From Diphasiastrum complanatum (taxonomy: Eukaryota; Streptophyta; Lycopodiopsida; Lycopodiales; Lycopodiaceae): 64,000 bases of DNA. Every line of letters begins with the position of its first letter. Positions within the stretch are counted from its first letter, which is position 1. Shown here piece by piece: positions 37,217 to 48,708 of the stretch. The notes below the pieces were generated by a model. The model was not told the DNA's origin and did not search any database. It saw only the letters and a program-made list of their open reading frames with translations. Where the stretch lies: the NCBI GenBank assembly GCA_029204225.1, contig CM055109.1, positions 24,084,422-24,148,421 of the forward strand. Reading direction: 5' to 3'. The position numbers and the translations under genes are program-made.

Positions 37217-40200
37217 TGTTTAACCGTCCGTCTGTGGATGGTCGGTGGTACTCATATTAAGTTTAGTATGGAGATGATGGAATACTGCCTTCCAAAAATT
37301 TCCAGTAAACTTACTCTCCCGGTCGCTGACTATGCCGGAAGGTAGACCGTACAATTTAAATAGCCCGTCTACAAACAATCTCGCTAACTCTGGAGCTCTA
37401 ACGGTTGTTTTGGTCGGAATAAAATGAGCCATTTTGGTCAGACGGTCAACTGTGACCCATATAGCGTCATTACCCTTTTGGGTTTTAGGCAGGCCTACTA
37501 TAAAATCCATGGAGATACTCTCCCATTTACCAGCTGGTATTTCTAAGGGATGCAACAACCCTCCTGCCTTTAAACGCTCTGCTTTATTTACTTGACATTT
37601 CTGGCAACTGGTTACATACTGGTGGACGTCCTTTTTCATACTGGGCCAGAAAAATTGCCTACGAAGAAGCTCATAGGTCTTCTGTATGCCTGGGTGTCCC
37701 GCGCAAGGATTGTCATGACATTCATATAGGACCTGCTGCCTATAATCCTCTGAATTGGGGACACATACTCTATCTCTATAGAGCAAGTACTCATCCTGAA
37801 TGGAATACTGTTTCCATTTGAATCCTTGAGTCAACTGACCCTCAACCACTGGGGTTTGCTTGGGTAATACAGGCTCAGAATCCTCAACGTCATCTGACGA
37901 CGTATACTCGGACTCATCATCATCCTCAACGGAAGCTGCCGTATTCTTGGATGAGCTGGCACCAGCCCCGGGAACTGGTTCTGGAGTCTGTAACTGTCTG
38001 TTCTGGACTGAGTTCCAGATAATAGAGAAGAATGCATCATGCTGGCATTTCCCTCTCAAGGACTCGAGTAACTCATTACGAATCTGAGTAAAACTCAGCT
38101 CGTTTATCATAGGCATTCTGCTAAGGGCATCTGCTACTGTATTGAATTTTCCACGCCTATATCTGATAGACATGTCAAACTCTTGCATCAACTCTGCCCA
38201 ACGAGCTTTCCGACCTCTAAGCTCAGGTTGATTGCAAAGGTATCTGAGACTCTCATGGTCTGTCAGGACCTCAAAGTTGGCACCATACAAATAATGCCTC
38301 CAAGTCTTAAGGGCATGGACTATAGAAAAGAGTTCCTTTTCATAGGCACTATACCTAGTCTGTGCTGGCTCGAGTTTTTTACTCTCGAACGCAACTGGTC
38401 GTCCACCCTGAGTTAGCACAGCACCTACTGCAAAGTCGCTAGCATCTGTTTCGACCACAAATGGCTGATTGGGGTCGACGACCTTTAAAACTGGTGCTGT
38501 AGCTAAGGCTGTTTTGAGAGCATCAAAGCTCTCCTGTTGTGCGGACTCCCAAATGAACTCCTTTCCCTTCCCCTTAAGGAGATTTGTCATAGGGACTGCT
38601 ATCTGAGCATATTCCTTGACAAATCGTCTGTAATATCCCGCCAGATCAAGAAAGATTTGAAGTTCCAAAATATTCTGAGGTCTCAGCCAACTGAGTATGG
38701 CTTTAACCTTATTTGGGTCCATCTTAATCCCATCTGAAGAGATAATGTGACCCAAATATGCTACTTCTTCAACGAAGAATTCACACTTGGATTGTTTAGC
38801 ATAAAGCTTATGCTTTCTGAGCAGTCGAAACACCTTTCTGAGGTGTTTTAGATGCTCCTTCCTCGTTTTGCTGTAGACGAGGATGTCATTTAAAAATACG
38901 ACTACAAACTTACCCAAGTATGGTCTGAGGACACTGTTCATCAAGGTCATAAAGGTAGCTGGAGCATTTGTGAGCCCAAATGGCATCACCTTAAACTCAT
39001 AATGACCGTGACGAGTCCTAAAAGCTGTTTTCGAGACATCTTCCGATTTTATACGGACTTGATGATATCCCGATCTGAGGTCTATTTTGCTGAAAAACTT
39101 AGCCCCGTCGAGTTGATCAAACAACTCGTCTGCCCGAGGCATAGGGTATTTATTCTTAATTGTGACTTTATTGAGGGCTCTGTAATCTACGCAAAGACGC
39201 ATAGACCCCTCCTTCTTTTTCACCAATAGGACTGGTGAGGCCCATGGTGAACTACTGGTCTGAATTTGGCCTTTCCCAAGATAGTCTGTTAACTGCCTAG
39301 TTATTTCTTCATCCTCTGTTCGGCTGACCCGATACGGAGGTTTAGAAACAGGTGCTGTACCTGGTACTAGGTTTATTACATGATCTACCTCTCTGCTAGG
39401 TGGTAAACCATGTGGCAAATCTTCAGGAAAAACATCTTTAAATTTAGACAATAAAGTTTCTAATTTACTAATTTTCTGCTGAATAGAACTGGAAATAGAA
39501 ACTTCAGGAATAAACTGAAAGTCACATAAGAATACCTGATGGTCTTCGTCTCCGATTAGCTGACAGAGCTCTGAACTGCAGACCATAGGGCTGTTGGGAA
39601 CATCATGCTCCCCATGCAACTGGATCTCTCGGCCTTTATACTGAAAGCTGAGGGTGTTCTCCTGATAGTTTCTGTGGAGGGAAGGTCCTAAACTGTAGAG
39701 CCAATCTCTCCCGAGAACAATGTCTGTTCGATCCAGGTGCATTATCTGAAAGTTTATTTGATCTTGGTACCCCTGAATACCAAGATTTAACTTACTTACC
39801 ATAGTTTCCCAAATTTTTTTATCTTCACCCTTAGCTAATGAAACTATGTACCTATGCTGACTAGGTACTTCTGGTAGTTTAAGCTTTTTAACCAGGGTGT
39901 GGTTGATGAAATTATGGGTTGCCCCATCATCAACCATGACTCTTACTGACTGGTTACCAACTTTCCCATGCATACGTACTAGGTCATGCGGCCCAAAGCT
40001 GAAGGGTCTCGCTAGCATTGCAGAGGTCAGCTGGCAACAGTGTTCATGATCTTCATGATACACTTTGATCTCGGAAGCTGCCGAGTCACTGGGGAAACAT
40101 ACAGTCTGAACAAGATGAACTTGTTTTTTATCTTTCTTATCTTTTTTAGTGAAAGGCCCCTTGGGACACTGTCTGACTGTGTGTCCCTTGCCCATACACA

Positions 40201-41239
40201 CAAAGCACAAACGTTCTTGTTTGGCTTTCTCAAAATCATCTGGTTTTAAGGGCTGTATGAGTGAAGGGCGTTTCTGAGGAGCTTCACCTTTAAATTTATC
40301 TTCTTTCTTTCTTTTTAAAAATTTCTTTTTAAATTGAAAGTCTTTCTGAGGAAGCTGCTCAGAAAGTGGTTGCTGTCTCGCTCTCTTCCTACCCACTGAA
40401 TCATCATAGATTTGAGCATATCTGAGAGCTTGCTCAAGGGTAGTAGGCGAGTTTCTCTGGACCTCTACTTTATATTCATCTTTGAGGCCACGGACAAATC
40501 CCCTGATTTTTTGATAGTCATCCATATTTTTAATCTTTAAAATTGCCTCTCGATACTGCGAGATATATTGGATGAGGGACTTGTCCATTACTGTTCTTTC
40601 CCAGGCTTCCCAGGCTCTATCAAGTTCATTCTCTGGTAGAAATTCTCTTAGGAAAGCTTCTTCAAAAGCTTTCCATGACCGGGGAGTCTGCCCAGTCTCC
40701 TGGAGATTTAACCACCACTTATAGGCCATAGGCCCTAAAGAAAGACTGGCCTCAATTGCTTGCAAATGGTCAGGGGTCTGTTTAAGAGCATGAATGTTCT
40801 TCCATTTGCTGAGGAAGGTTTGTAGAATATCTGCATTTCTATCCTTCTCTTCCCCATTAAAAGTAGGAGGCTTTAAATCTTTAAAAACACTGGGGTGAGA
40901 CCGTAAAGTCTCACCCGAAACTGATGGAAGTGGAGAAGGGGATAACTGAGAAGTGGAGGGAAGGCTTCCTTTCGCGGAGCTCAAAATCAAGTTTTTGAGT
41001 TCAGCGAACGAGTCGTCCACACTGGACTTGAAATTGGCTAATGCCAGCTTCAGTTCATCCACTTCTGTTACCAATTGGAGGAACTGCTCCTTGGTAACCA
41101 GTTCGTCGAGTTCTTCGGCGAACTGTTCCTGTTCTTCTACTTCCATGGGTTCCTTCCCTTTTCTGTAAGCCAAGGCTTCTGTTTCAAGTTCGTCGAAGCC
41201 TCTCTCCTGGGGTTGATCAGGTCCCTGAGGAGTGGTCAT
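37217..41239 (-). CDS. Ty3/gypsy gag-pol polyprotein, interrupted
   Basis: A 1,339-residue frame from ATG at 41239. Gag spans about residues 1-400 with a CCHC zinc knuckle at about 343-356 ([14 protein letters not shown]). An aspartic protease has DDGATHNF at about 435. RT spans about 640-830 ([20 protein letters not shown]). RNase H has [16 protein letters not shown] at about 928. The integrase HHCC finger is at about 1180-1215, followed by the core with MDFIVGL at about 1244 and IVSDRESKF at about 1303. The RT motif that should hold two adjacent Asp reads FLNDIL (about 780), so one catalytic Asp is Asn. The frame then ends at TAA just before the integrase catalytic Glu. Without these two changes it would be a complete polyprotein. 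Confidence 0.95.
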
Positions 41240-42028
41240 CTTCGAAACTGAAAGAGAGCTACCTTAACTTCTGAAGGAAAAAAGTCTAAAAGACTAATTT
41301 ACAACTATACAAGGGAAAGGAAAGATGACTTAGCTGTTTCTGAGGACTGTACTTCCAAAGAAAGAATGAAGAGGAACCCTTTCAGCTCTTTTCCCCAAAA
41401 TTTCAGACCTGCTGTTCCGAAGAATGCCAGTTTGAGGCTTCAAAACGGTACTAAATTTCCCGGTTTTTTGAGGATAGTAGCTCGCTGGTCTGATTGCAAT
41501 CCAACTTGTCCACAAAAAGGCAAATCTGAAGTCCAAAAACCCTTCTGAGTTCTGAAATTTCAGAAGTCTCCTACTCGCTGATCTGGTAGGAATCCTCTTG
41601 CTCCAAATCTCTGACGTTGGGGCCCAAAAACTTGTTGAAAAACCAGATTTTCAGAAGCACTGGCAGCGCTGGCCCTGCTCCTCTTTTTTGGCTTCCAACT
41701 CGCTGAGAACCAGTAACTTTTTCCCTGGAAATCGGATGTAGGTCTCTGACTGTACAGCGATGGAGGTGCTGGCTTCTTCCTACTCTAATTTCGCTGGGAA
41801 AACTACGAAGAATCCTCTGAAGTCAGTGAGAAACAGCTGTTTTTTCAGCGAGTTACCTACACTTGGAATCTGACTCCTTGCTACTGTGATTTCTCAGTGG
41901 AAATCAGAAGTTTGAAGGCTGCTCCTACAGCGATCCTCCTCCTCTATTCCTCTCTGAGAATCTGAGAAACACTTCCTATCTTCTGATAGCTTTCTCTACT
42001 ACTGTCCTGAACTCCCTAGGATGGAGAT
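41240..42028 (-). other. Untranslated leader of the gypsy element
   Basis: About 790 bases between primer site and gag ATG with no long frame. It contains the palindromes AAACAGCTGTTT (41831-41842) and CAGCGCTG (41664-41671) and repeated CTCGCTG/CAGCGA blocks. Confidence 0.6.
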
Positions 42029-42042
42029 GGCTCTGATACCAG

Positions 42043-42400
42043 TGTAATAGATCCTAACACCACAGTAGGGCAAACACTAACTGATCCACCCAACCTTGCC
42101 TACTCCCTGATATAGAGTAAGCCCCTCCTAGCCCAGTGTGAGGACTGGTAGCATGCTACTGCCAAGTGTCGGCCACGTGGCACTGACGTGGCCGACTGCA
42201 CGTCGGGACCCAACTGGGGGCCCTATCCTGCTGACAGGGTCCCTAGGCTGTGTTAGGCCCGCCATGGCTATGGACCGTGCTGGGGCACACTACTCACACT
42301 GTCTTGCCCTGTTGGTCATGTACGCTGGACACGACCCTGACTGTGGTATCTGACCTATCTGTGTTCTCTAGGGTTCGGCACTGGTTACGAGCTCGTAACA
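42043..42400 (-). repeat. 5' LTR (358 bp)
   Basis: Same sequence as 36086-36443; next to the primer-binding site on its inner side and to the GTATG duplication outside. Confidence 0.97.
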
Positions 42401-42701
42401 GTATGGCCTTGATAACACAAGCACTGGACCCCGCTGGATCATAAACCACAAGCCCCTATAGAAAGTGCGCTCTACTTTTATGTAAGCTCCTCCACAAAAT
42501 CTTCCCAAAATTCAGCCAAAAGTAGAAAGTCTTTGGATCATCACACTCTTCTTGCCAACAATGCAAGACTCAACCCGATTTGACTCCTACATATCAAAAG
42601 AGCTCTCCTATAAGGTTTAGATGCTTTTAGAAGATCAAAATCTTCTCAAGAATAGCCTGAGCACCTCACAACACCAAAAGTTAGAAGAAATGAATTGCTA
42701 G

Positions 42702-42702
<1 letters not shown>
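42401..42702 (-). mobile_element. 5' remainder of the split copia element
   Basis: Sequence to the right of the gypsy target duplication. On the minus strand it ends TGTTATCAAGGCC, close to a degenerate primer-binding site. It is therefore probably the copia LTR/leader whose gag continues at 36080 and below. Its far boundary is lost in the GAAA repeat. Confidence 0.45.
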
Positions 42703-42736
<34 letters not shown>

Positions 42737-42739
42737 AAA
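42703..42739. repeat. (GAAA)n microsatellite
   Basis: About nine GAAA units; on the minus strand a (CTTT)n tail immediately follows the 3' end of the LINE. Confidence 0.95.
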
Positions 42740-43091
42740 TGTATTAATGTGAGTATGTTGCCAAAGAGATTGATAAGCTAGGAGGTCAATTTTCTTTTTG
42801 TCTAAGTTCAATTAATTATGTAAGGGAGTCCCAAACTGTCTCTGCGTAAGATATGTGTGCCATAGAAGGTAAGCTTGACTCTCTCATGGTCAGGACGATC
42901 CCATACTATGTGACAATATCTCCGATACAGCTGTTGTCTGATAAATGTATGAGTTCCCTGTGGGAGATCCAGCATCGAGAAGCCCCGTGACTAAAAGAAA
43001 GCCACCACATCACCATACCAAGAAGACCTAGCCTGTTGTCCAGCTATAGTCTGAGAAGAAGTAAGCGATGCCCTCACGTATCTGTGAGTAT

Positions 43092-43773
43092 TGTTAAAAA
43101 TTCACAATTCTAGCTTGACTAGTTTTGGTCATATGACTTGTAAATAGTTAGATGGTCATGATGTGGCTTGTCACACGTGCCAAATAGCATAGGATTCCAT
43201 TCATAAGGATGTTCTCAAGTAGACCTAAGTGTTAGAACCTTTGGAATGAGTCCAAATTATGCTTAGATACAAGGGAGAAAAAATAGGAGCTATTTTTGGT
43301 AATTTTTGCATTGTTGAGGGATCTCCAAGATTCCAACCCTAACTTGGTAGGGATGAAAGATCCACCAAAATTAGCATTAGGGATAGGTTTAGGGCTACTC
43401 ATACCTGCCCAAAACCGTGATGGATCATGTATATATAGGTGATGATATCTCACCAAAATCAATCAAGCAATTTCATGTTTTTTCTCTCATAATGGTGCAA
43501 TTGCTCTCTATGTTCATAATTGTTTGAGTACTTGTGATTACTAATGATTATAGGATTGAATGTAGGTCTGGTGTACAGTACTCAGACCGTGGGAGGCCGT
43601 ACTTTCACACGTGTGAAGCCTTCTTCAAGGATTTGGGCCATTTAGTGAGGTTCAAGCATAGATTTTTGATGGATTTTGATGGTTCAACTTGTGCTAATCT
43701 TATGAAATCATAATCTATTGTTTCCCTCATCATTTCAAGTGTTTTAGGATCCTTATTTGCTGTAATTTTTACA
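43092..43773. repeat. Solo LTR (682 bp) inside the LINE
   Basis: Termini TGTTAAAAATT and AATTTTTACA are inverted, and AGTAT is duplicated on both sides (43087-43091 and 43774-43778). Interior sequence has no coding. The LINE ORF2 frame resumes on the other side. This is the product of LTR-LTR recombination of a retrotransposon whose internal part is gone; its family is not represented elsewhere in the window. Confidence 0.88.
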
Positions 43774-43778
43774 AGTAT

Positions 43779-45948
43779 CCATGGTCTCAAGTCGATGTAG
43801 AAAGGTAACGATCTGAAACATAGCCTCTACCACCATGGGGAGTGAGGCGAACTCCGCTAAAAGAATCTCATGAGGAACTGACGGCTTCGCACGAATCATC
43901 CTCCCTAACATGGTGATTTGCCGACGAGTGATGTCTCGCCAAGTACTCTGAGACATCCCTGGGCACCAGACCTCCGCCGAGTGCATAGCCACAAGTGAGA
44001 CTACTGTAGAGAAAAGGTGGTCTCTGGTAGTAGGATCATGAATATGGTAAGTAGTACACACTCTCTCCATATGTACCAAGGCAGCATGCCCCTTACGCAG
44101 GCGATATAGACCAGTAGAGCGAAAAGTGAGTAAGGGGCCAGTGAATAATACACCTAGATAGGTGTATGATGTAACAATCTCCAGCTGCTGTGCATCATAA
44201 TAAAAAGCGTCATCTCTCATATGCTGCCGATTTGTGTTAAACACCATAACTTTGGTCTTAGCAATATTCACCGTCAAGCCCCACATTAAGCAAAAACCAT
44301 ATAGAGCATCAAGATGTCGCTGTAATCCAGAGGCTGTAGAGGATATCAATGCCACGTCATCCGCATACAGTAGGATAGGAATAATAACATCAGCAAGAGG
44401 ACATCCATCACCCCCCTCCTCCTTGATGATCCGCTCTAGATCATCAATGTACAATGCAAAAAGAGTGGGAGAGAGTGGACATCCCTGCTTGACGCCAACT
44501 GTGCTCTGGATAGAAGGCGACCAGCTGTTGCCATCTCTGAAACGTGCTAAAACCCTCTCATATAAGGCGCTGATAGCCATAATGATATCCTGTGAGAAGC
44601 CAAGTGAAGATAAGCGCTGAAGTAGCAGGTGCCGTGGAACTGAGTCAAAGGCCTTGCGGAAATCCACAAAGCAGCAGTATACTCTTTGTCTCCGATGTCG
44701 AGCCTCCTCTATGATGCAGCGTAGGACAAATGCATGATCAATGGTAGAGTATCCGGGGCCAGCCTGTCCAAGAGCAAATAACTCATCTGATTCCGCCTGG
44801 AATCCAACCATAGACTGCAAAACTGAGCCATAAAGCTTCGCCATCGTGTGACTGATCATGAGAGTGCGATAGTTATCCACGTTCATTGGATCACCAGCCT
44901 TGAGACTGGGATGGAGAAGGTTCGTGCACCAGTTGGTGGGGAAGCCCGAGGTAACAGCCAAGTTAAAAGTGTGGGCAATGTAAGGAGAGAGAAGCTGGGA
45001 GACAGGTTTGAGGAAGTCTGTAAGAGAGTCGACGTCCTTCGCTTTATGGGATTGGGCTTTACTAATCGCGAATTCAATTTGGTCGGAGGTAAAAAGAGAG
45101 AATGTAGCGGGTCGAGTGATAGGGATAGGCGGAGCATCTGTAGTGTATAAGCAAGTAGCATACTTCACCCAAGAGTCAATATCAATAGGTGAAAGTAAGG
45201 AAGATTTCTTAGAAAAGATTTTCCAAAAATGAGAGGAGGAGGAAGAGAAAAGGGAGTCTATAAGTTTCTGACCATCTCTTGTTAGAGAGTCTCTTTTCTT
45301 TTTATTAACTACATGATGATATTGCTTTTGTACGCGTACTAAAAGATTAGGAGAGTGATGCATGGCATATACCACTTGCTTATGTAAGGCATGGCAATCA
45401 TGGTCATACCATCGGTTATAGGTCTTTCGATGAGTGGGATATGTCTTAGGGGGAAAGGCCTGGGTGGCGGCTTGTGTAAGGGAGAGCGACAAGAAGCTGG
45501 CCTGTTGCTCAATAAGAGAAGAGAAGGGAAAATCTTGCAAAAGAGAGTTGAGCGCGACTATGTAGCGTGGGATGAGATGTGTACGAAAAGAAAAGTGAGG
45601 TGTAGTGGTCTTGGGTCGAATGATTGGAAGGGGAGAGGTCTGGCCAACAGAGAGTAAGAGCAGTGAGTGATCAGCAAGGGTAGGAGAGAGTATAGTAAAG
45701 CTCTGAATGAGAGGAATCAAGGCTGGTGAGCCAATGAAGTAATCCACCACACTATGTCCGCCACTATGTGGATGACAAGTGAATGCTGCTGAATCTGACC
45801 ACTGTGATAAACCGTTCAGAATGACCAAGGAATGTGCCTCGGAAATCCCGAGTAGCTGCTCACCAAATGTAGTAGAAGGGGTAGCCTCATCATGTGATGT
45901 CCGCACAAGACCTGTATCCAAAGCATGAAGCTGGAGATAATCCGTCAT
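43779..45948 (-). pseudogene. LINE ORF2: endonuclease end, RT, C-terminal domain
   Basis: The longest frame runs from 45948. It holds the end of an apurinic-type endonuclease (SVVDYFIGSP, LADHSLL with the terminal His), a linker, and RT blocks AGPGYSTIDHAFVLRCIIEE, YCCFVDFRKAFDSVPRHLL, GVKQGCPLSPTLFALYIDDL and ILLYADDVALISS with intact YADD. The C-terminal PSVPHEILLAEF follows. Upstream, GDFNART of the endonuclease is in frame but followed by TAG at 45966-45964. Downstream, the solo LTR breaks the C-terminus, which continues at 43086 and reaches TAG soon after. Confidence 0.92.
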
Positions 45949-46126
45949 CGCATGAAATTCCGTCTATCTGGTGGCCGTGCGTGCGTTAAAGTCACCTGCC
46001 AAAAGTACATATCCATGGGGAGAAAAGATAGAAATATCCTCTGATAAAACTTGAAAAGGGTCCCCACCATAGTCTGCAAATGTCGAACTCTGAGAAGCAA
46101 TATAACATACTGCCAGGAAGATATCT

Positions 46127-46639
46127 CTACCCAAGCCTAGGCTCTTGCTCCGAAAACATACTTTCTAATCTTGAGTCAATTGAAATATTCGTAGGCAAAT
46201 CAATACCACTATCTTTTTTAAACAGTGATGCCCAAGATTTCGTCTCTTCTACTTGTTTCTCAAGGCTGGAAATCTTGGTAGACGTTTTTGCAAGATCCGT
46301 AGTAGATGATGGTAATAGAGTTCGCAGCTGGCTGATCTCATCTCGCAATTTTTGAACCTCCAATTTGAGTGCTGCATTTTCTCCTTGTACCTCTGAAAAT
46401 AGTGCATACAACTGCCCAACATGATAATGAATGTCTTCCGATAGAATAGAGCGAGGGATAGTTGGAGGTGAGACCTTAGATAGCACAAATGGAGAAGGAG
46501 TAGAAGGATTAGGAGGGAGAGCAGAGGGAGGCATAGCTGGTTCCATATCCAAGCAGGGACAAGGCCAGGTATGACAAGGAGAGAGAGAGGAGGGTGTGGG
46601 TCCTCCAAGTCCCCCATGAGGCAAGCACCTCACATACAT
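46127..46639 (-). pseudogene. LINE ORF1-like piece
   Basis: A 170-codon frame with a Pro/Ser-rich N-terminus and a coiled-coil stretch (LYALFSEVQGENAALKLEVQ, KISSLEKQVEETKSWASLFK) comparable with the ORF1 at 25497-26315. It is truncated at the junction with ORF2, losing the nucleic-acid-binding C-terminus. Confidence 0.65.
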
Positions 46640-46648
46640 GCATGGAAA

Positions 46649-46828
46649 GTATAGGTGTCAACCATATGAGTGAGCTACTTGGCCAAGTGGGCCACTTGCA
46701 CTAACTTATTTAAGTTACAAATAGGGGGTCCCATGTATTTGATTAATAACATGCCCCATGAGTGATGCACAACTTGTAAAAACATTAGTGCTTAGCCCAA
46801 GGGGTATAATAGGCATTATTCTTCAACA
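46649..46828 (-). repeat. Truncated copia LTR
   Basis: The reverse complement starts TGTTGAAGAATAATGCCTAT and continues with ACAAGTTGTGCAT and CATGGG. It parallels the first 100 bases of the LTR at 18184 (TGTTGAAATATAATACCTAT). Related LTR family, no internal element attached. Confidence 0.65.
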
Positions 46829-47407
46829 CTATGTAGACGTCCACATGGAATGCATAGATGTTTGCATGAAAGCTATCACGTCATTTGTATGATCCAATCA
46901 AGTAGAGGAAGAACTAGATGCACCACGACTAGAAGGCATCTTGATAGGTTGATATTCCAAGATGATTGGATAAGTGATGAAAATGCCCACTAATGTACTG
47001 TCGGGAAAGCATTACGCATTGGCCCCCCAACTAATCAAATAGAATAATTTACATACAACAAATGACCGTTGACATAAGAGATGATGAACATGAAAAGATG
47101 TAAATGGTTCACTGGTGGAAAAAAGAAGAAATCAAAGATAGACCTATCTATCTACATAAACACAATACAATATGGAGGTCAGTCGTTGACTGTAATTGCA
47201 ATCTGGCAATGATTATGTGCAAAGTGAATCCCAAGCGATCAATTACGAGTAAACACATAAGTTAGTAAAGCAATTGATACCATCAACAAAATTGCGAGCC
47301 CTATCTAAAGGAAAACAAATCCTACAATTAAATCATTGATGTACTTGACTCCTACAATTGAAATCATTGGAAGGAGTGGAATGATAGCTATTTCTAGATC
47401 CATTGCT
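46829..47407. other. No gene seen
   Basis: AT-rich stretch between a truncated LTR and the next gypsy element; probably decayed repeat. Confidence 0.4.
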
Positions 47408-47858
47408 AGTAGGAAAAGTTGTGGACTTGGCTCATTACATTCGCCGCGTCCATTTACTTTTACTTTACTTTATGCATAAGCAAGCCTTGGGCCCTTTTTA
47501 TTCATTAGTGACACTTAGACTATATGATTGGCCTTTGGCCTTATTATTCATTATTAGGCCATTTGGACATATGACTGGAGAGTGGAGGCCTTCTTGGAGG
47601 GCACACTATTATCCCTCCCAGTTGGGCCCTAGCCACCGGAAGCTTCCTTTTCGGGCTTCCTCTTGGCTATAAGTAGGGAAACTGTGTCATTTGTTATTCA
47701 ACTGATGATATTGATCTCTCTCTTTAGTCTCCTTAATCTCTCTCTTTCCTGCTTTCTAGGGTTAAGTCTTGCTTATGTGCTGCTTTCATAGCTTAAGTCT
47801 TGCTTATGTGATGCTTTCATAGCTTAGCTCTAGATCAGCTGTGGCTCTATTCGTAACT
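47408..47858 (+). repeat. 5' LTR of gypsy element, left end approximate
   Basis: Ends directly before the primer-binding site. It contains a 33-bp tandem duplication (AGTCTTGCTTATGTG.TGC, 47765-47824). The left end is placed at TGCTAGTAGG by eye; no 3' LTR is present for comparison. Confidence 0.5.
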
Positions 47859-47901
47859 TGGTATCAGAGCACTTTCCTGTGCACTACTTTTTTCAGATTT
47901 A

Positions 47902-48565
47902 GTAGAGGCTGTCCAGCGCCCTACTAACCCATCACTTTCGTCGATTTTTTCATCAGCTTTCCATCGTTTTTCCAGATTTGGTAGAAGCTGGCCAGCGCCC
48001 TACTACCTTGTCACTTTCGTCGAGTTTCTCTACCAATTTGCTGCCCATTTCGTGGCTTGATTGGAGGCTGTCCAGCGCCCTACTTCATCACCGTTTTCAG
48101 CGGTTTTCTCCATTTTTTTTTCAGGTTATGTGCGGATTTTGGTAGCTACTGCCCAGCGCCCTACTACCTTGCCATCTTCGACGGATTTCAGCGCCCTACT
48201 TCATCACCATTTTCAGCGGTTTTTCCATCATGTTGCAGGACATTTGTGGATCTTACTAGCTGCTGCCCAGCACCCATTTTCAGCTTGGATCTTCAGCTCT
48301 CTCTCTCTCTCTCTTTAGCCTCCTATCCAAAAATCACCCAATTCCGTAATCGTTTGCTAGTCCAAATTGCCAAAATCCTGCAGCTTGTTTATCGCTGCCC
48401 CAGCACTTCCGACTTGTCACTTTCGCCTATTATTTTATCCGTTTCCAACCATCTTTCGCAGTTTATCAAAAGGCTCTCCAACGCCCATCCTCAACCACAT
48501 TCCACAGAATTCCGACTCCGTTTGATATTCCAATTTGCCATTTCCCTCCTGGCTGTCCAGCGCAT
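47902..48565 (+). repeat. Array of GCTGnCCAGCGCCCTACT units in leader
   Basis: Degenerate copies at about 47908, 47987, 48067, 48146, 48187, 48260 and 48551, spaced mostly 60-80 bases. They share (G/C)CCAGCGCCCTACT and often TCACTTTCGTCGA or TCATCACC(A/G)TTTTCAGCGG. Several have self-complementary GCTG...CAGC arms; the copy at 47987 is the perfect palindrome GCTGGCCAGC. Confidence 0.8.
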
Positions 48566-48708
48566 TTTTACAGCCTTCATTCTCACTTTTTCAGTTTGTT
48601 GATTGCTGCCCTTTCTTAGTTGTGATAATATTGGTTTTAATAGACTAATTTGGGGTGACGACAAGAGTCCGCTCCCTCAAGTTTTCATCTATTCCTTCCA
48701 CTATCATT

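Larger units (their letters stand above)
36086..42400 (-). mobile_element. Ty3/gypsy retrotransposon, young, nearly intact
   Basis: 6,315 bp with 358-bp LTRs that read identical by eye and a perfect GTATG duplication (36081-36085 and 42401-42405), so insertion is recent. The minus-strand order is 5' LTR, primer-binding site (plus GGCTCTGATACCA at 42029-42041), leader, gag-protease-RT-RNase H-integrase, chromodomain-like tail, polypurine tract (AAGGGGGAGGGAG) and 3' LTR. Only one nonsense codon splits the polyprotein, and one RT catalytic residue is changed. It inserted into the 5' region of a copia element. Confidence 0.97.
42740..46640 (-). mobile_element. LINE with ORF1 piece, long ORF2 and simple-repeat tail
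   Basis: From right to left on the minus strand it has ORF1 (46639-46127), the endonuclease end and RT (to 43779), C-terminal sequence continuing beyond a solo LTR (43087-42950), the 3' region with CTTATCAATCTC, TTTGGCA and ACATTAATACA, and a (CTTT)n tail. ORF1 is joined directly to the late endonuclease, so about the first 100 endonuclease residues are deleted. The copy is dead. Confidence 0.88.

Noticed and set aside
39002-41168. Open frames on the plus strand across the gypsy polyprotein
   Set aside because: They are antisense shadows of the minus-strand gag-pol with no domain of their own.
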